This document shows positions 42,465 to 52,996 of a DNA stretch of 64,000 nt, piece by piece; position 1 is the first letter of the stretch; each line of letters begins with the position of its first letter. The DNA comes from a virus. The notes under the pieces were generated by a model. That model was not told the DNA's origin and did not search any database. It worked only from the letters and a program-made list of their open reading frames with translations. The translations under genes were made by a program, and so were the position numbers. Location of the stretch: the IMG/VR virus record IMGVR_UViG_3300020411_004289, positions 1 through 64,000 of that record; one strand, written 5' to 3'.

Positions 42465-45400
42465 GTGGCCAGAGACTCTAATACATTTACCAAAACAATT
42501 CTTTTTAAACCTAGCTCACTAAGGTCGCTTAGGGATGGTTCAACTAGAGTTGAAAACATTACCTTGGGTGGAAATAAAGAAAAAACGCAGGGTGAAGCAA
42601 ACCTCATAAGCACTTCAAGCTTTAGGTATGATCCTGCAGGATTTCCTCTTAAAAGCACTCAGCAGCTAAACGTAGACTGGTCAAAGCTAGAAAACCATAC
42701 ATTCTTTAATTCAGCCCAAGTAAAGGTTCAAACTGCGTTTGACAAGATCATAAATCGATTTCCATTTGACGGAACAAAGTCTGAGTATATAGAGTTTAGA
42801 GATAACTTAACTGGTTTTGACAAGTACATTCTAGATACATTTCCTAAAAACTTAGGAAGTCTTAAATTTGATAGGGCATATAATAATGCGCTTAGAGTAC
42901 AAGACTATCAAGGTGCAGGGTTAATATCTGGCAAAAAAGGCTCGACAGGACAAGCTGTTCTAGACTTTTCATATATGCCATTTAGCATAGAAACCCATAT
43001 TTTTATCCCATCCGGATCAATAAATGACAACGAGGTAGTTTTACAAAAGATATCTGGGTCAAGTAGCGGATTAACCTTAGCAGTAACATCTTCTGCATAT
43101 GAAACTAGTCCGCATGGCGAAGCAACGCTATGGGCGTATTTAAGCTCAGGATCCACAGCAATAAGTGCTAGTCTAGGAATAAAAAAAGGTGTGTTCAATC
43201 ATGTCGCATTAGTGTACGACAGAAATGACACAGGAAAACTATTTATTTATGGAAACGGCAATGTACCTAACGAGTCGTCGAAAGCGGCTGTATTTAATGA
43301 CTATGATTTTATAGAATCTTTAACTACGATTGGTAGTGGGACTGTTCATCAAGTTGAAAATATTAATTTCACACCTGTACAAAATCTTTCAGGCGCTCTT
43401 GATGAATTAAGATGGTTTCATAAAACTAGGAATAGAAATCAAATACTAAGCTTTAAAGATCGAAGTATATTTGCTAACAATCAAGACGATCTTCGACTAT
43501 ACTTTAGGTTTAACGAGCCGTCTGGCAGTTTTGGAACCAGCTCCACTACAGGAAATGAAGATCTTGTCTTAGACTATAGTGGAAACGGTCTTCATACTAA
43601 GATTTCAAATTTTAATATGTCACTAAGAGAGACAGGATCTCTTCCAGTTGCTATGTCTCAAGAAGATCCTGCCCTATCTCCTATTCTTTTTCCGTCGTAT
43701 AGACAGGTCGCAGACTTAGGCGTAAAAATGCTTCTTTCCGGAAGCCAATACGACTATAATAATCCCAATCTGATAACAAAATTAATACCCAAACATTATC
43801 TTCTGGAAGCCTCTGAAAGAGAAGGTATGGAAAATGAGTGGGGTGACATTGGTGAGTCTCCGGGATATTATACAGATCAACCCGGTGGCTCAAAAATGAG
43901 ATCACCTCAAATAATTGCATCTCTTTTATACATGTGGGCAGAGTCATTTGATGAAATGAAAATGTTTATAGATGAATTTGGAAGAGCACTTAATGTAGAT
44001 TATCTCACAGATCAAACAATAAGCGATCAGCTTTTACCCTTTTTAGCAAGATATTACGGTCTAAATTTGCCAAACGCATACGCTGATGCATCAATGGCAC
44101 AGCTTTTGGATAGGCAAGATGTAAGAATGGATAATGTTTTGGCTGTCAAGGGATTACAGGGTGTCCAAAATGTAATTTGGAGGCGTGTACTGTCAGGATT
44201 GCCTGAAGTTATAAAATCAAAAGGCACGCGATACTCAATTGAAGCGCTTTTTAGAAACATGGGAATTAATCCTGACGGATCTTTTAGAATAAGAGAGTAT
44301 GGGGGCTCCAGGACAAAGTCCATAAGTGATACATTTGAAAAAAGAAGTGAGATCGCATCTATCTTAGATTTCTCAGGGTCAAAGTCTTCAGGAGGTGTAA
44401 TCGACGGTTCTGGAAAAAGCAGCAACAGACCTTTGATACAATCTTCTTACCTGTCTTCTTCAAGATTAGAGCCGGGTAAACCTTTATCAAAAATCCGGTA
44501 TGGTGACTATGTTTCTGGAGTATCACCCTATTCTGGAGACGGACTATATACTAGCGGCTCCTGGACTGTAGAGGGGACATTTAAGCTAGAAAATCCACTA
44601 AAAAATCCATTAACGCAAAGCTTAATGAGAATGCAAACAACAGGCTCTAGAGCTTCAGGTGTAGCAAACAATTGGCTGATTTTTAATACTGTAGCAACTG
44701 CTTTACTTACTTCTTCTAATTCTCCGGGAACATTATCTCTGTACGGTAGGGTAGGAAGTGGATCAAGCGAGACTTTAAAACTAACCATGACCGGTGTGAA
44801 TGTTTTCGATGGAAACAAGTGGCATGTATCATTTGGGCGCTTAAGAAATGATGAAATCGGATCATATGTTTCTTCAAGCTATTTTCTTAGAGCCGGTAGG
44901 ATGGGAACAAACTCAGTTTTAGAATTTTATACAACGTCTTCTTACTATAACGATCAAGGCGATACTATTCTAAACAGAGTGTCATCATCGAACAATGCTT
45001 CTGGGTCATTTATTACGATCGGAAGTCAAAGCCTCATGTATGATACATCTACTACCTCCGGAGGCGGTTTTCTAAATGAAGTCTCGGACAGCAAAGTAAA
45101 ATATGTTAACTTCACCGGAAAATGTGCAGGAATAAGATTCTTCTCAAAAGGTTTGAGTGAAAAAGAGACGCTGCAGCACGTAAGAAACTTTAAATCTCTA
45201 GGAGTTGAAAACCCACATGTAAACTTCAACTTCAACACGTCAGATGCAGGTTCTTTTGAAAGACTAAGGTTGAATTTGTCAATTGATCAACCTGTAACAA
45301 AATCAAATGCCGCCGGAAACGTACAGATATTTGACTTTAGTCAAAATAATAATCATGGTCTAGGTACCGGCTTTGAAACAAATGTACAGATAATTCGTCC

Positions 45401-45992
45401 TGAAAGATATGATTATATGATTCTCTCCCCGAGGTTTGAACTAGCGACTGATCCTAATAAGATACGAATACGAAGCTTTATTCAGGCTGAAAATGTTAGA
45501 TCAAACGGAATGAGTGATTCTTCTTACGCACCTCTATATAGAATTCCAGAAAACGAAAAACCAAAAGATGACAGGCGTTTAGCAATTGAAGTGTCGTCTG
45601 TACAAGCACTTAACGAAGACATCATGAATATATTCTCAACTCTAGATTCACTAGACAATGCTATTGGGAATCCTGAACTAGTGTTTTCACAAGAATATAA
45701 AAGCTTGCGCCATCTTAGAAAGATTTACTTCAATAGACTAGATGACAAAATGTCACTTAAGAAATTCTTTGAATTCTTCAAGTGGTTCGATCAAACAATT
45801 GGCGATATCTTAGAAGAAGTAATTCCAAGCACTACAAAATATATGGGAACTAATTTTGTGATAGAAAGTCACGCGCTAGAAAGAGCTAAGTTTCCTTATA
45901 AGTACAGCGACATGTATGTCGGGATTCTAGATAGAAGAGAAGCTTCTGTAATATTTTTACAGCAATTTCTAGGAAGACTAAGGAAGTTTTAA
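42465..45992 (+). CDS. Large tail protein: P2 gpI-like core with LamG-like domains
   Basis: A 1175-residue protein from a GTG start behind GAGGTAATTT. Residues about 150-320 look like a concanavalin/LamG sandwich (IETHIFIPSG, HVALVYDRNDTGKLFIYGNG, LDELRWFHKTRN). Residues about 480-640 contain DQLLPFLARYYGLNLPNAYA and WRRVLSGLPEVIKSKGTRYS then IEALFRNMGI, the signature of P2 gpI-type tail proteins that sit between wedge and fibre. A second LamG-like segment follows (SWTVEGTFKLENP, near residue 700). The C-terminus ends YKYSDMYVGILDRR. It is probably a baseplate-fibre adaptor with sugar-binding sandwiches. Confidence 0.7.
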   Translation: MARDSNTFTKTILFKPSSLRSLRDGSTRVENITLGGNKEKTQGEANLISTSSFRYDPAGFPLKSTQQLNVDWSKLENHTFFNSAQVKVQTAFDKIINRFPFDGTKSEYIEFRDNLTGFDKYILDTFPKNLGSLKFDRAYNNALRVQDYQGAGLISGKKGSTGQAVLDFSYMPFSIETHIFIPSGSINDNEVVLQKISGSSSGLTLAVTSSAYETSPHGEATLWAYLSSGSTAISASLGIKKGVFNHVALVYDRNDTGKLFIYGNGNVPNESSKAAVFNDYDFIESLTTIGSGTVHQVENINFTPVQNLSGALDELRWFHKTRNRNQILSFKDRSIFANNQDDLRLYFRFNEPSGSFGTSSTTGNEDLVLDYSGNGLHTKISNFNMSLRETGSLPVAMSQEDPALSPILFPSYRQVADLGVKMLLSGSQYDYNNPNLITKLIPKHYLLEASEREGMENEWGDIGESPGYYTDQPGGSKMRSPQIIASLLYMWAESFDEMKMFIDEFGRALNVDYLTDQTISDQLLPFLARYYGLNLPNAYADASMAQLLDRQDVRMDNVLAVKGLQGVQNVIWRRVLSGLPEVIKSKGTRYSIEALFRNMGINPDGSFRIREYGGSRTKSISDTFEKRSEIASILDFSGSKSSGGVIDGSGKSSNRPLIQSSYLSSSRLEPGKPLSKIRYGDYVSGVSPYSGDGLYTSGSWTVEGTFKLENPLKNPLTQSLMRMQTTGSRASGVANNWLIFNTVATALLTSSNSPGTLSLYGRVGSGSSETLKLTMTGVNVFDGNKWHVSFGRLRNDEIGSYVSSSYFLRAGRMGTNSVLEFYTTSSYYNDQGDTILNRVSSSNNASGSFITIGSQSLMYDTSTTSGGGFLNEVSDSKVKYVNFTGKCAGIRFFSKGLSEKETLQHVRNFKSLGVENPHVNFNFNTSDAGSFERLRLNLSIDQPVTKSNAAGNVQIFDFSQNNNHGLGTGFETNVQIIRPERYDYMILSPRFELATDPNKIRIRSFIQAENVRSNGMSDSSYAPLYRIPENEKPKDDRRLAIEVSSVQALNEDIMNIFSTLDSLDNAIGNPELVFSQEYKSLRHLRKIYFNRLDDKMSLKKFFEFFKWFDQTIGDILEEVIPSTTKYMGTNFVIESHALERAKFPYKYSDMYVGILDRREASVIFLQQFLGRLRKF

Positions 45993-45993
45993 G

Positions 45994-47886
45994 ATGGGAA
46001 AATATCGATATGCAAGATCTAATGGGCAATTTTTAGATTCTCGGCTTAATAATTTTGCAAAAGAAAATACAATACAAAATTTTAGATCTGACCAGTCTTA
46101 TGACTTATCAAAAGATTTTGTAACAGGTACCAACCCTAGCGAAAACAGTTTCATTCTAGACAAAAAAAACTTAAATGGGTATGAATCAAAAGCAAGCCTG
46201 TTAGCTTGGTGGAGGCCAGGAAACAAAGATGACGACACATCAGCAGTCAAGGATAGCTCAGGGAATAATGCTATTCTCACCCCGCCTGCAGTATCAAAAA
46301 CACCTACGCTTGATGTAGGGGACACACCTTCTAAGTTCATCTCTAATAATTCATTTCTTTTTGATGGGTCTGATGATTGTATTGCTTCTTCTGCATCAAG
46401 TCGCCTAGTCTTAAGCGACGGAACCAAGGATGAACCTTTTAGCGTTTCGATGTGGTTAAAAGCTAGTTCTTTCGGCTCAGGTCTCGGAGTCCCCATAGGA
46501 TCGTGTGATGCTGATAACACTTCCAATAGACAGTGGCTTATTCAAGTCAACTCCTCCGGAAACTTGAAAGTGGTACTCTATGACAACTCCGCCGGAGCTT
46601 ATGTGTGGAAAACGACAAATTCAGGTGTCTTAAACATTGACACATGGGAACACGTCGTACTTACATATGATGGTCGCTCCGGTACATCTGCGACAAACGG
46701 TGTAAAAGTATATGTGAATTTAGAGGAGTCCACGTATTACGCTCCCAGCGCAATTGGAACTTATTCTGCGATGGATGGAATAAGTCAAGCAAAAATAACA
46801 GTAGGTGCTCATATCCCGTCTTCTACATGGTGCTTTGCAGGCAGCATAGCAGATGTCGCCATATGGAACAAAGTGCTATCATCTAATGAGATAGAAAACA
46901 TCCATAATGTAAAGAGTGCCGGCGCTTATAGATTGGTAAGAGACTTTAGCAGAGTGTCTCCTGATAACGATACAAGAATTTTAGGTATTGCAACTGAAAG
47001 AAAAGGTTTTAATACAACAGGGTTCAAACCTGACATAATGAATCAGTTCGTACAAGGGATTAACGTAAAAAGCTTTGATCAGCTGTTAAACTACACAGCG
47101 ACCAGAATCAGACCCAATAGTAGCTTTGTCAAGACACTACGTGGCAAGGATATTTCTAGAACAACTTTTGACGAGACAGTCGCAACTACAGCAATCACAT
47201 CTGGGAGTCATACTTCACATGTTTTCCTGGGAGGCGAGGGAAGGCTGTCAGATAGACTTACGAACGAAAGAGAGTGGAGAGATTTAGGGCAGACAGCAAT
47301 TTATGACACCCCGGGTGCATTTGAAGATACACTTGATCTAGATCCAACTGCCATTGTTTCCAGGCAACCAGAAGACTTAATTTTACCATATCAGATGGTC
47401 GCCCAAACAAGTGCAGAACTCTTGGACGGAACCATAGAGCCATTAACCATCAGAAGTATTATCGATCGATCTTCAATAGAGGGCCCATTTTACTCTCATA
47501 CATTTAGAGCAGATCTAGGAGGCCAGACTGACGCGTTCAGGAGATCTTACGTAATTACTGACGGTGTAAGCATGCATGATATTAGAACACCTGAAGGAGC
47601 ATCTCCTTTTTTAGACTCGGTTGAAAATTTAGGTAAAACTGATATGCCCGGAGCGTTCTCTGACTATAAGTCTGTAATTGATCCTTACGTTGATTATGCA
47701 AACGATAGAGATAAAGAGTACACAATTAACAGTGTTTCATCTACAATTTCTGCTGTACTAGTTCATAGCTCTTCTTGGAAAGATAGTGACGATCGAACAC
47801 ATGAAAAAATGGCCGCACACGGATTTCAGTATGACAATAACCCAATTGGAATTGACTCCATTGCATATGGAGGTTTAAAGAAGTAA
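45994..47886 (+). CDS. Tail/baseplate structural protein with LamG-like domain
   Basis: A 630-residue protein. Residues about 65-310 resemble a LamG/concanavalin sandwich: LLAWWRPGNKDDDTSAVKDS, FDGSDDCIASSASSRLVLSD, PFSVSMWLKAS, WEHVVLTYDGRS, VKVYVNLEES and SIADVAIWNKVLSSNEIENI. The C-terminal half (QMVAQTSAELLDGTIEPLTI) has no recognised family. It lies one base after the gpI-like protein. LamG folds in tails usually mediate carbohydrate contact or oligomer packing. Enzymatic function is not indicated. Confidence 0.7.
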   Translation: MGKYRYARSNGQFLDSRLNNFAKENTIQNFRSDQSYDLSKDFVTGTNPSENSFILDKKNLNGYESKASLLAWWRPGNKDDDTSAVKDSSGNNAILTPPAVSKTPTLDVGDTPSKFISNNSFLFDGSDDCIASSASSRLVLSDGTKDEPFSVSMWLKASSFGSGLGVPIGSCDADNTSNRQWLIQVNSSGNLKVVLYDNSAGAYVWKTTNSGVLNIDTWEHVVLTYDGRSGTSATNGVKVYVNLEESTYYAPSAIGTYSAMDGISQAKITVGAHIPSSTWCFAGSIADVAIWNKVLSSNEIENIHNVKSAGAYRLVRDFSRVSPDNDTRILGIATERKGFNTTGFKPDIMNQFVQGINVKSFDQLLNYTATRIRPNSSFVKTLRGKDISRTTFDETVATTAITSGSHTSHVFLGGEGRLSDRLTNEREWRDLGQTAIYDTPGAFEDTLDLDPTAIVSRQPEDLILPYQMVAQTSAELLDGTIEPLTIRSIIDRSSIEGPFYSHTFRADLGGQTDAFRRSYVITDGVSMHDIRTPEGASPFLDSVENLGKTDMPGAFSDYKSVIDPYVDYANDRDKEYTINSVSSTISAVLVHSSSWKDSDDRTHEKMAAHGFQYDNNPIGIDSIAYGGLKK

Positions 47887-47887
47887 C

Positions 47888-50800
47888 ATGCCGAGACTAG
47901 GAAAAAAGATCAAAGTATACGATTTAAACCTTCAGGCTCAGCGTAGTCCGATAGGTGTTTCTGCTATTCCTGGAATAACATTTCCAGCAACAACCATGAA
48001 GTGTGGTGTTGACTCTGACCTAAAATCCAATGTTATAGTTTTCTCTTTAGGCTCAAGCTCTCCTGCTTCTCCTGATCGTTGGATTCAGCTAGACGGTCCT
48101 TTCTTAGGTCCGGTAACACTGACATATACAGCAGTGAGAGGCGATTATCCTGGAAAAATAGCTGTAGACGGAGTCCCCGAGGATCTTGCAGCCCCTGAAC
48201 AAGTCGGCGACGACGTTCTTTTAGTTCAAACTTCGAGAGACGGAATTTACTGGAAAACTGTGAGGACAGGAACGGTTGCCGAGTTAAGCAATGAAGTATA
48301 CACGACTATTTCTGTTAATGTTTATGGAGATTCTGGATATAAAATAAGAATAGCTCAGAAAAATCAATTCAATGCTTCAGAGGATGAATATGCCATTTCG
48401 GTGATAACAGTTTCACAAGGAGAGATTTCAGGCTATCTAAATAACCCGCCGCGAATTTTACTACAAGATAACGACAATAGAACTGGAAGCTATCCAACAG
48501 TAGCCCGCACAGGAGATCCCAACTTTACAGGCAGAGCAAATGTGAGGTTTAATGATCAACAAACAGTAGAATACTTTAGCTCATATCCAGAAGCTGAAAT
48601 TACTTTTCTTGATATTCCCCTAGATGCTCATTCTATCTCTTTGACAGGTTCAGCAGAAGATCCATCAGAGAACGTAAAAAAGCTTTTTGAGTTTCAAAAA
48701 GGCGTACTTCAATATTATAACGAATCCATCCTCGTAGACATTAAAGGAAAACAAACACCACGATCAGTGGCATATGCTTTTGCTAAGACAGTCAACAGCG
48801 CTTCTATGGGCATAAAGGCAACCCCAGTTGGAGAAAAAGTAAAACTAAGACAACACAGGCCTTTAATTCCAAGCAACGGGCTAAACATAACAACATCCAG
48901 CTATCCTGCTTTCTTCCTCCCTGCTTCAATAAAACAATTTACACAGCACGGCCCGGAAAATTATGCGTACCCTATGATTTTACCTGTGCCCGGAAGAAAT
49001 GACTATGCCAGTGGATCGACTCATGTAAATGCACTAGTCGCTTCACCTAATATCACTGGATCTTTAACTGCCCCGGCGATTATGGGCACATCAAATAGCG
49101 GCCCGGGAATACATTTTACCCCGGGAGAAAACATAGGACCGTTTGATGAGTCCAGGATTTACATCGACAATGACCTAAGTTTCTATACTGAAGGGACCAC
49201 AGTCAATGGCACAACTTTGCCAGGATTTGGTGAAAGACTAGGTTCTAAGGTAAGTCTATCTTTTGACATATCAACTAATGAACCCTGTTCTGTGTATTTT
49301 TCAACTGGAACAGTTTCACCTGGAGGTACACATGCATCAAGGGCAGATGCTCTAGCCGCAGGGGTTAATTCCGGGATAGCGTATTATAATTTTGCGGAAA
49401 GCAAGTGGGAAATTGTAGGAGATCTACTTACCGGCAGTAATGTAGATATTTTTAATTCAAATCCACAGACAGTTGCAGATTCAATGCTAGCGATAATGCC
49501 CTCTCAGTATGACTATTGGTCCTATCATACAGCACCCTTGACTAATATGCTTAAGCATCAAGGGTCACCCACTGAGTTCGCAGGATTCCCTCTAGCCAGC
49601 AAGTTTGACCCTTCAGAAGCTCAGCTACTTGATATGTCAGACTATATTACAGCTCCATTCTTATTAGAAAAATTAGAGCTGACAGTTTCTGCATCTTATG
49701 CTATGACACAGGTGATGACGGACATAAATGGTGTCCATAATGCTTCGTTTATGCTACTTTTACAAAGAGATGCAGTGCCTTCTGGTTCGTTTACTTCTGA
49801 GCTAACATTGCTAAAAAATAACGGGTCAAACACTCTGACAGATATGACGTGGCTCGCGCCTAAGAAAAAAACATTTGAGACTCATAAAGATAGAAAAATT
49901 ATCTGGTATGGTAGAATAGGAAGATACCTCGAATTCGATCACCCAACCCAGACTTATAGCTCTTTAGAAGAATTTAGAATTAGGGCCCCACATGTTTTTG
50001 CAGCATGCGATTTGTGGATACCACAGCTTAATCCTTACGGCAATAATCAGTATCCTTCCACTGGTTCTTTCACACTAAGAGGTTCTCCTAATACACCTAT
50101 CGGATGTGGTGTGTCAAATAATGTGGTGCGACCTAGAGGTACGCGTACCTCCGCGCACGCGGATATTCCGGAGTATGCAGTCATAGGAAGAAAGACAGGA
50201 GGAAGAGATCTTATAAATATTGCAGACGGACGTTCTTTTATAAGCTCTATTGCAGGCGCTAAAGAGGTCGGCACACATTATGTAGGCTATGAAGCTAATT
50301 CTGCCGGCAGCAGATTTGTACCACTCTATGAAAAGGATTCATCTGAATCTCCTTTTCTTTTGCTCCCAACAGACAAGTTAATGCTTGTGCATGTCAATCA
50401 AAAAATGCCTAATCCCAACGACGACGTACTTACCTGGTCGAAAGGCGAAGACCAAGTAGTTCAGAAAAGATCAACACTTCTCCCGGGCAAATCTAAACTA
50501 ACTCTTTTTGGCTCAATGGTGCGTGAAGGAAAAGCAGCAAATACGACCACACTAAATCAGCCACTCACGTCTGACGCAATACACGAGGATGTTAGAGATG
50601 ATATATCGCCCTTAGGTGAGTCTCTATGCCTAGATCAGTGGCAAGTAGAGCCTGTGTCTACATATTACAAGTCCTATCTAGACAATATTGTCACGGGGTC
50701 AATGTATAATCGAAATAACCCTACTCAGTTTATAAACCCACACACACCGCACGTTAGAAAGTCCCAAGGAACCACCGCAGGAACTGGTATCGTTTCTGGC

Positions 50801-52189
50801 CGTGTAGGGAGCCTCCTTTCTTCCGGAAGCATACAAAGATTTGTAAGGGCTGTAGACACAGAGCAGATATTTTACGACTCCACAGTTCCAAATTTGCAGG
50901 AAGTTGTTGACTTCTATCAAATGATGACACTCAATATCCTCGGTGGGTTTAATTATTTATTAATGTCACTCGATACAGAAGAGTGGTCGCAAGGCTGGTA
51001 CATCCACGAAGCCTCCGCTGGCAGCTTAAGATTTAATAGAAGCGGGATGTTCGAACATATAGGGCATTTAAAAAGATCTTTATCACCATCTACTGCGATA
51101 AAAAGAACTGATGGTGTTTCCGGACAAAACGCAAGGATCGACGGCTTATATCTCTTTTCTTCAGGAACACTACCGATTTACCCGGCCTCCATGTGGACGG
51201 GTCTGATGGAGACAGGGGTCAATTCCCAATTCTTTTTAATCGACTTCAAAGACGGTCAACCATCTACGGCCCTTGCGGGCTCGAGCCCGGGTTACCGGCC
51301 GGTCATGACACCGCAGTCAAAATATGGCTCGTCCTACATGCTTAAAATGCTCTGTGGTATTGGAGATTTTCATGGTATGCCTTTAAATCAAGCCGCTGAA
51401 GCATCACCTCGTCGAGGGCCGGCAGCGGCGACCAGTGTCAATTTTGGGCCCGACCCAGGAGATTGGCCTCTCGACGGCTCCGGAGCCTCAGACGTAACGT
51501 TTTATCTAGGACCCGGGTCAACGAACCCGGAAAAATATATATGTGCAGGATCTAATGAAGGCCCCGGTAGCGGCTATCAAGGTAAATTTGCTTTCGACTC
51601 CGATCCATCTAAAACCGCACGCAATTTTAGAGAAGTTGTTAATACATACTCAGAGCACCTTCGCGTCTTTTACGGCAACGCAGGCGAAGGAATTACAGTA
51701 ACCTTAGCTTCAGGTTCAGTTACAGATTCACTTTCTATGGTTGGGGAGAAGGCATGGGATCAGTCAGGTCCCTCAGGGACCTCTAACTGGGCCGGCACAT
51801 ACGGCGGAGAAACCTTCAGTTTGGCTGCTGACACCCTCCTATTGAGAGGTTTTAAGTACGGCCTATATAACGCTGTTCCTTCATCACCCACTGCTGTCTT
51901 TAGAAGCGATACATACGGACAATTTAGAGACATGTTAGAGCCCAGGCTTTTTAGTGCATTTTTCAATAAGAAGAAGCTAGAGCGTCCTCCAGTAGTGATA
52001 ACTTTTACTAGTAGAGCAGGTGAAAGAGGTGTGGCACCTGAAGAAACAAACTCACAAAATTTATCAAATCATGCAACTTCTTCCGTACCGTTTCGAGATG
52101 GTGTTTCCAGAGACAGAAAAGATATTCAGCCAGATCTATTACCTAGAGTTGAACTCGAGATGTTTGACTTGAAGCTCGGTAGCAGCTAG
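47888..52189 (+). CDS. Very large virion structural protein
   Basis: A 1433-residue protein, the longest in the window. The N-terminal 180 residues (KKIKVYDLNLQAQRSPIGVS, then a DGIYWKTVRTGTV strand set) look like a beta-sandwich. The rest is Ser/Gly/Pro-rich with many aromatic residues, no membrane segment and no enzymatic motif. It ends with a short basic and acidic stretch (DLLPRVELEMFDLKLGSS). Position within the tail module and size suggest a baseplate, long-fibre or peripheral-shell protein. No family was recognised. Confidence 0.7.
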   Translation: MPRLGKKIKVYDLNLQAQRSPIGVSAIPGITFPATTMKCGVDSDLKSNVIVFSLGSSSPASPDRWIQLDGPFLGPVTLTYTAVRGDYPGKIAVDGVPEDLAAPEQVGDDVLLVQTSRDGIYWKTVRTGTVAELSNEVYTTISVNVYGDSGYKIRIAQKNQFNASEDEYAISVITVSQGEISGYLNNPPRILLQDNDNRTGSYPTVARTGDPNFTGRANVRFNDQQTVEYFSSYPEAEITFLDIPLDAHSISLTGSAEDPSENVKKLFEFQKGVLQYYNESILVDIKGKQTPRSVAYAFAKTVNSASMGIKATPVGEKVKLRQHRPLIPSNGLNITTSSYPAFFLPASIKQFTQHGPENYAYPMILPVPGRNDYASGSTHVNALVASPNITGSLTAPAIMGTSNSGPGIHFTPGENIGPFDESRIYIDNDLSFYTEGTTVNGTTLPGFGERLGSKVSLSFDISTNEPCSVYFSTGTVSPGGTHASRADALAAGVNSGIAYYNFAESKWEIVGDLLTGSNVDIFNSNPQTVADSMLAIMPSQYDYWSYHTAPLTNMLKHQGSPTEFAGFPLASKFDPSEAQLLDMSDYITAPFLLEKLELTVSASYAMTQVMTDINGVHNASFMLLLQRDAVPSGSFTSELTLLKNNGSNTLTDMTWLAPKKKTFETHKDRKIIWYGRIGRYLEFDHPTQTYSSLEEFRIRAPHVFAACDLWIPQLNPYGNNQYPSTGSFTLRGSPNTPIGCGVSNNVVRPRGTRTSAHADIPEYAVIGRKTGGRDLINIADGRSFISSIAGAKEVGTHYVGYEANSAGSRFVPLYEKDSSESPFLLLPTDKLMLVHVNQKMPNPNDDVLTWSKGEDQVVQKRSTLLPGKSKLTLFGSMVREGKAANTTTLNQPLTSDAIHEDVRDDISPLGESLCLDQWQVEPVSTYYKSYLDNIVTGSMYNRNNPTQFINPHTPHVRKSQGTTAGTGIVSGRVGSLLSSGSIQRFVRAVDTEQIFYDSTVPNLQEVVDFYQMMTLNILGGFNYLLMSLDTEEWSQGWYIHEASAGSLRFNRSGMFEHIGHLKRSLSPSTAIKRTDGVSGQNARIDGLYLFSSGTLPIYPASMWTGLMETGVNSQFFLIDFKDGQPSTALAGSSPGYRPVMTPQSKYGSSYMLKMLCGIGDFHGMPLNQAAEASPRRGPAAATSVNFGPDPGDWPLDGSGASDVTFYLGPGSTNPEKYICAGSNEGPGSGYQGKFAFDSDPSKTARNFREVVNTYSEHLRVFYGNAGEGITVTLASGSVTDSLSMVGEKAWDQSGPSGTSNWAGTYGGETFSLAADTLLLRGFKYGLYNAVPSSPTAVFRSDTYGQFRDMLEPRLFSAFFNKKKLERPPVVITFTSRAGERGVAPEETNSQNLSNHATSSVPFRDGVSRDRKDIQPDLLPRVELEMFDLKLGSS

Positions 52190-52201
52190 CAGGAGGTAGA
52201 T

Positions 52202-52996
52202 GTGTCGTCTAAAAAGGTAAGTGTTAAAGATTTAAAAAGCACGCCATTTATTACTGCGTTCAACAATACCACACAACAAAATGAACCTGTAATATTTCCT
52301 AATGGAATAAAAGTCAATCTAGATTCCAGCCTGTTTAATAGAGGTATAGAAATAACACCTACAACTGCTCCTGATGTTACCACAAATCGGTTGTATAATG
52401 AAAACGGTACATTAAAATTTAATGGAAGCCCAATCGGCTCAGGCGGCGGCGGTGCTTCAGGACCTTCCTTTTTTGACGAGCGTGTAGCAGATAAAATCTA
52501 TACCACTGGATCCGTAACGATCAACAGCAATAGTACTGCAATGACTTCTCTCGATGTAATTCATGACTATACGACTCAGACTTTTGAAAATCAGCTAAGT
52601 AGTGGCGAAGGAGGAGGTACTGTCTTGCAGTATGGCACCGGTACGACTACAGCTGGATATTTGTACTATCTGGAGACGACAAAGGCGTGGACACAAAGTA
52701 CTGCTACAAGTGTAGCATCAGGAGCTAGTCAAATATTAGGCATAGCACTAGGGACTAGTCCAACAAGTACAGGTATGCTGCTAAAAGGATTTATAAGAAT
52801 AAGCTCGAGCAGAATCTCCGGAACGCCTCAAATTGGAAGCCCAGTGTACGTTTCTACAACTGCAGCAGCCTATACATTTACCGCACCTTCAAGTGTGAAT
52901 CAATTTGTTAGAATTGTAGGATATTGTCTGGATACGCATTCTAGCGATATTTTACTCTGGTTCGACCCAGACTCAACTTGGGTGGAAATATCGTAA
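52202..52996 (+). CDS. Short fibre-like virion protein
   Basis: A 264-residue protein with a GTG start 5 bases after a perfect AGGAGG. The segment APDVTTNRLYNENGTLKFNG is a common phage fibre pattern, followed by a Gly-rich linker (GSGGGGASGP) and a C-terminal beta domain (GYLYYLETTKAWTQ, ILGIALGTSPTSTGMLLKGF, GSPVYVSTTAAAYTFTAP). It may be a fibre tip or head/neck decoration. The stop overlaps the next start (TAATG). Confidence 0.68.
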   Translation: MSSKKVSVKDLKSTPFITAFNNTTQQNEPVIFPNGIKVNLDSSLFNRGIEITPTTAPDVTTNRLYNENGTLKFNGSPIGSGGGGASGPSFFDERVADKIYTTGSVTINSNSTAMTSLDVIHDYTTQTFENQLSSGEGGGTVLQYGTGTTTAGYLYYLETTKAWTQSTATSVASGASQILGIALGTSPTSTGMLLKGFIRISSSRISGTPQIGSPVYVSTTAAAYTFTAPSSVNQFVRIVGYCLDTHSSDILLWFDPDSTWVEIS

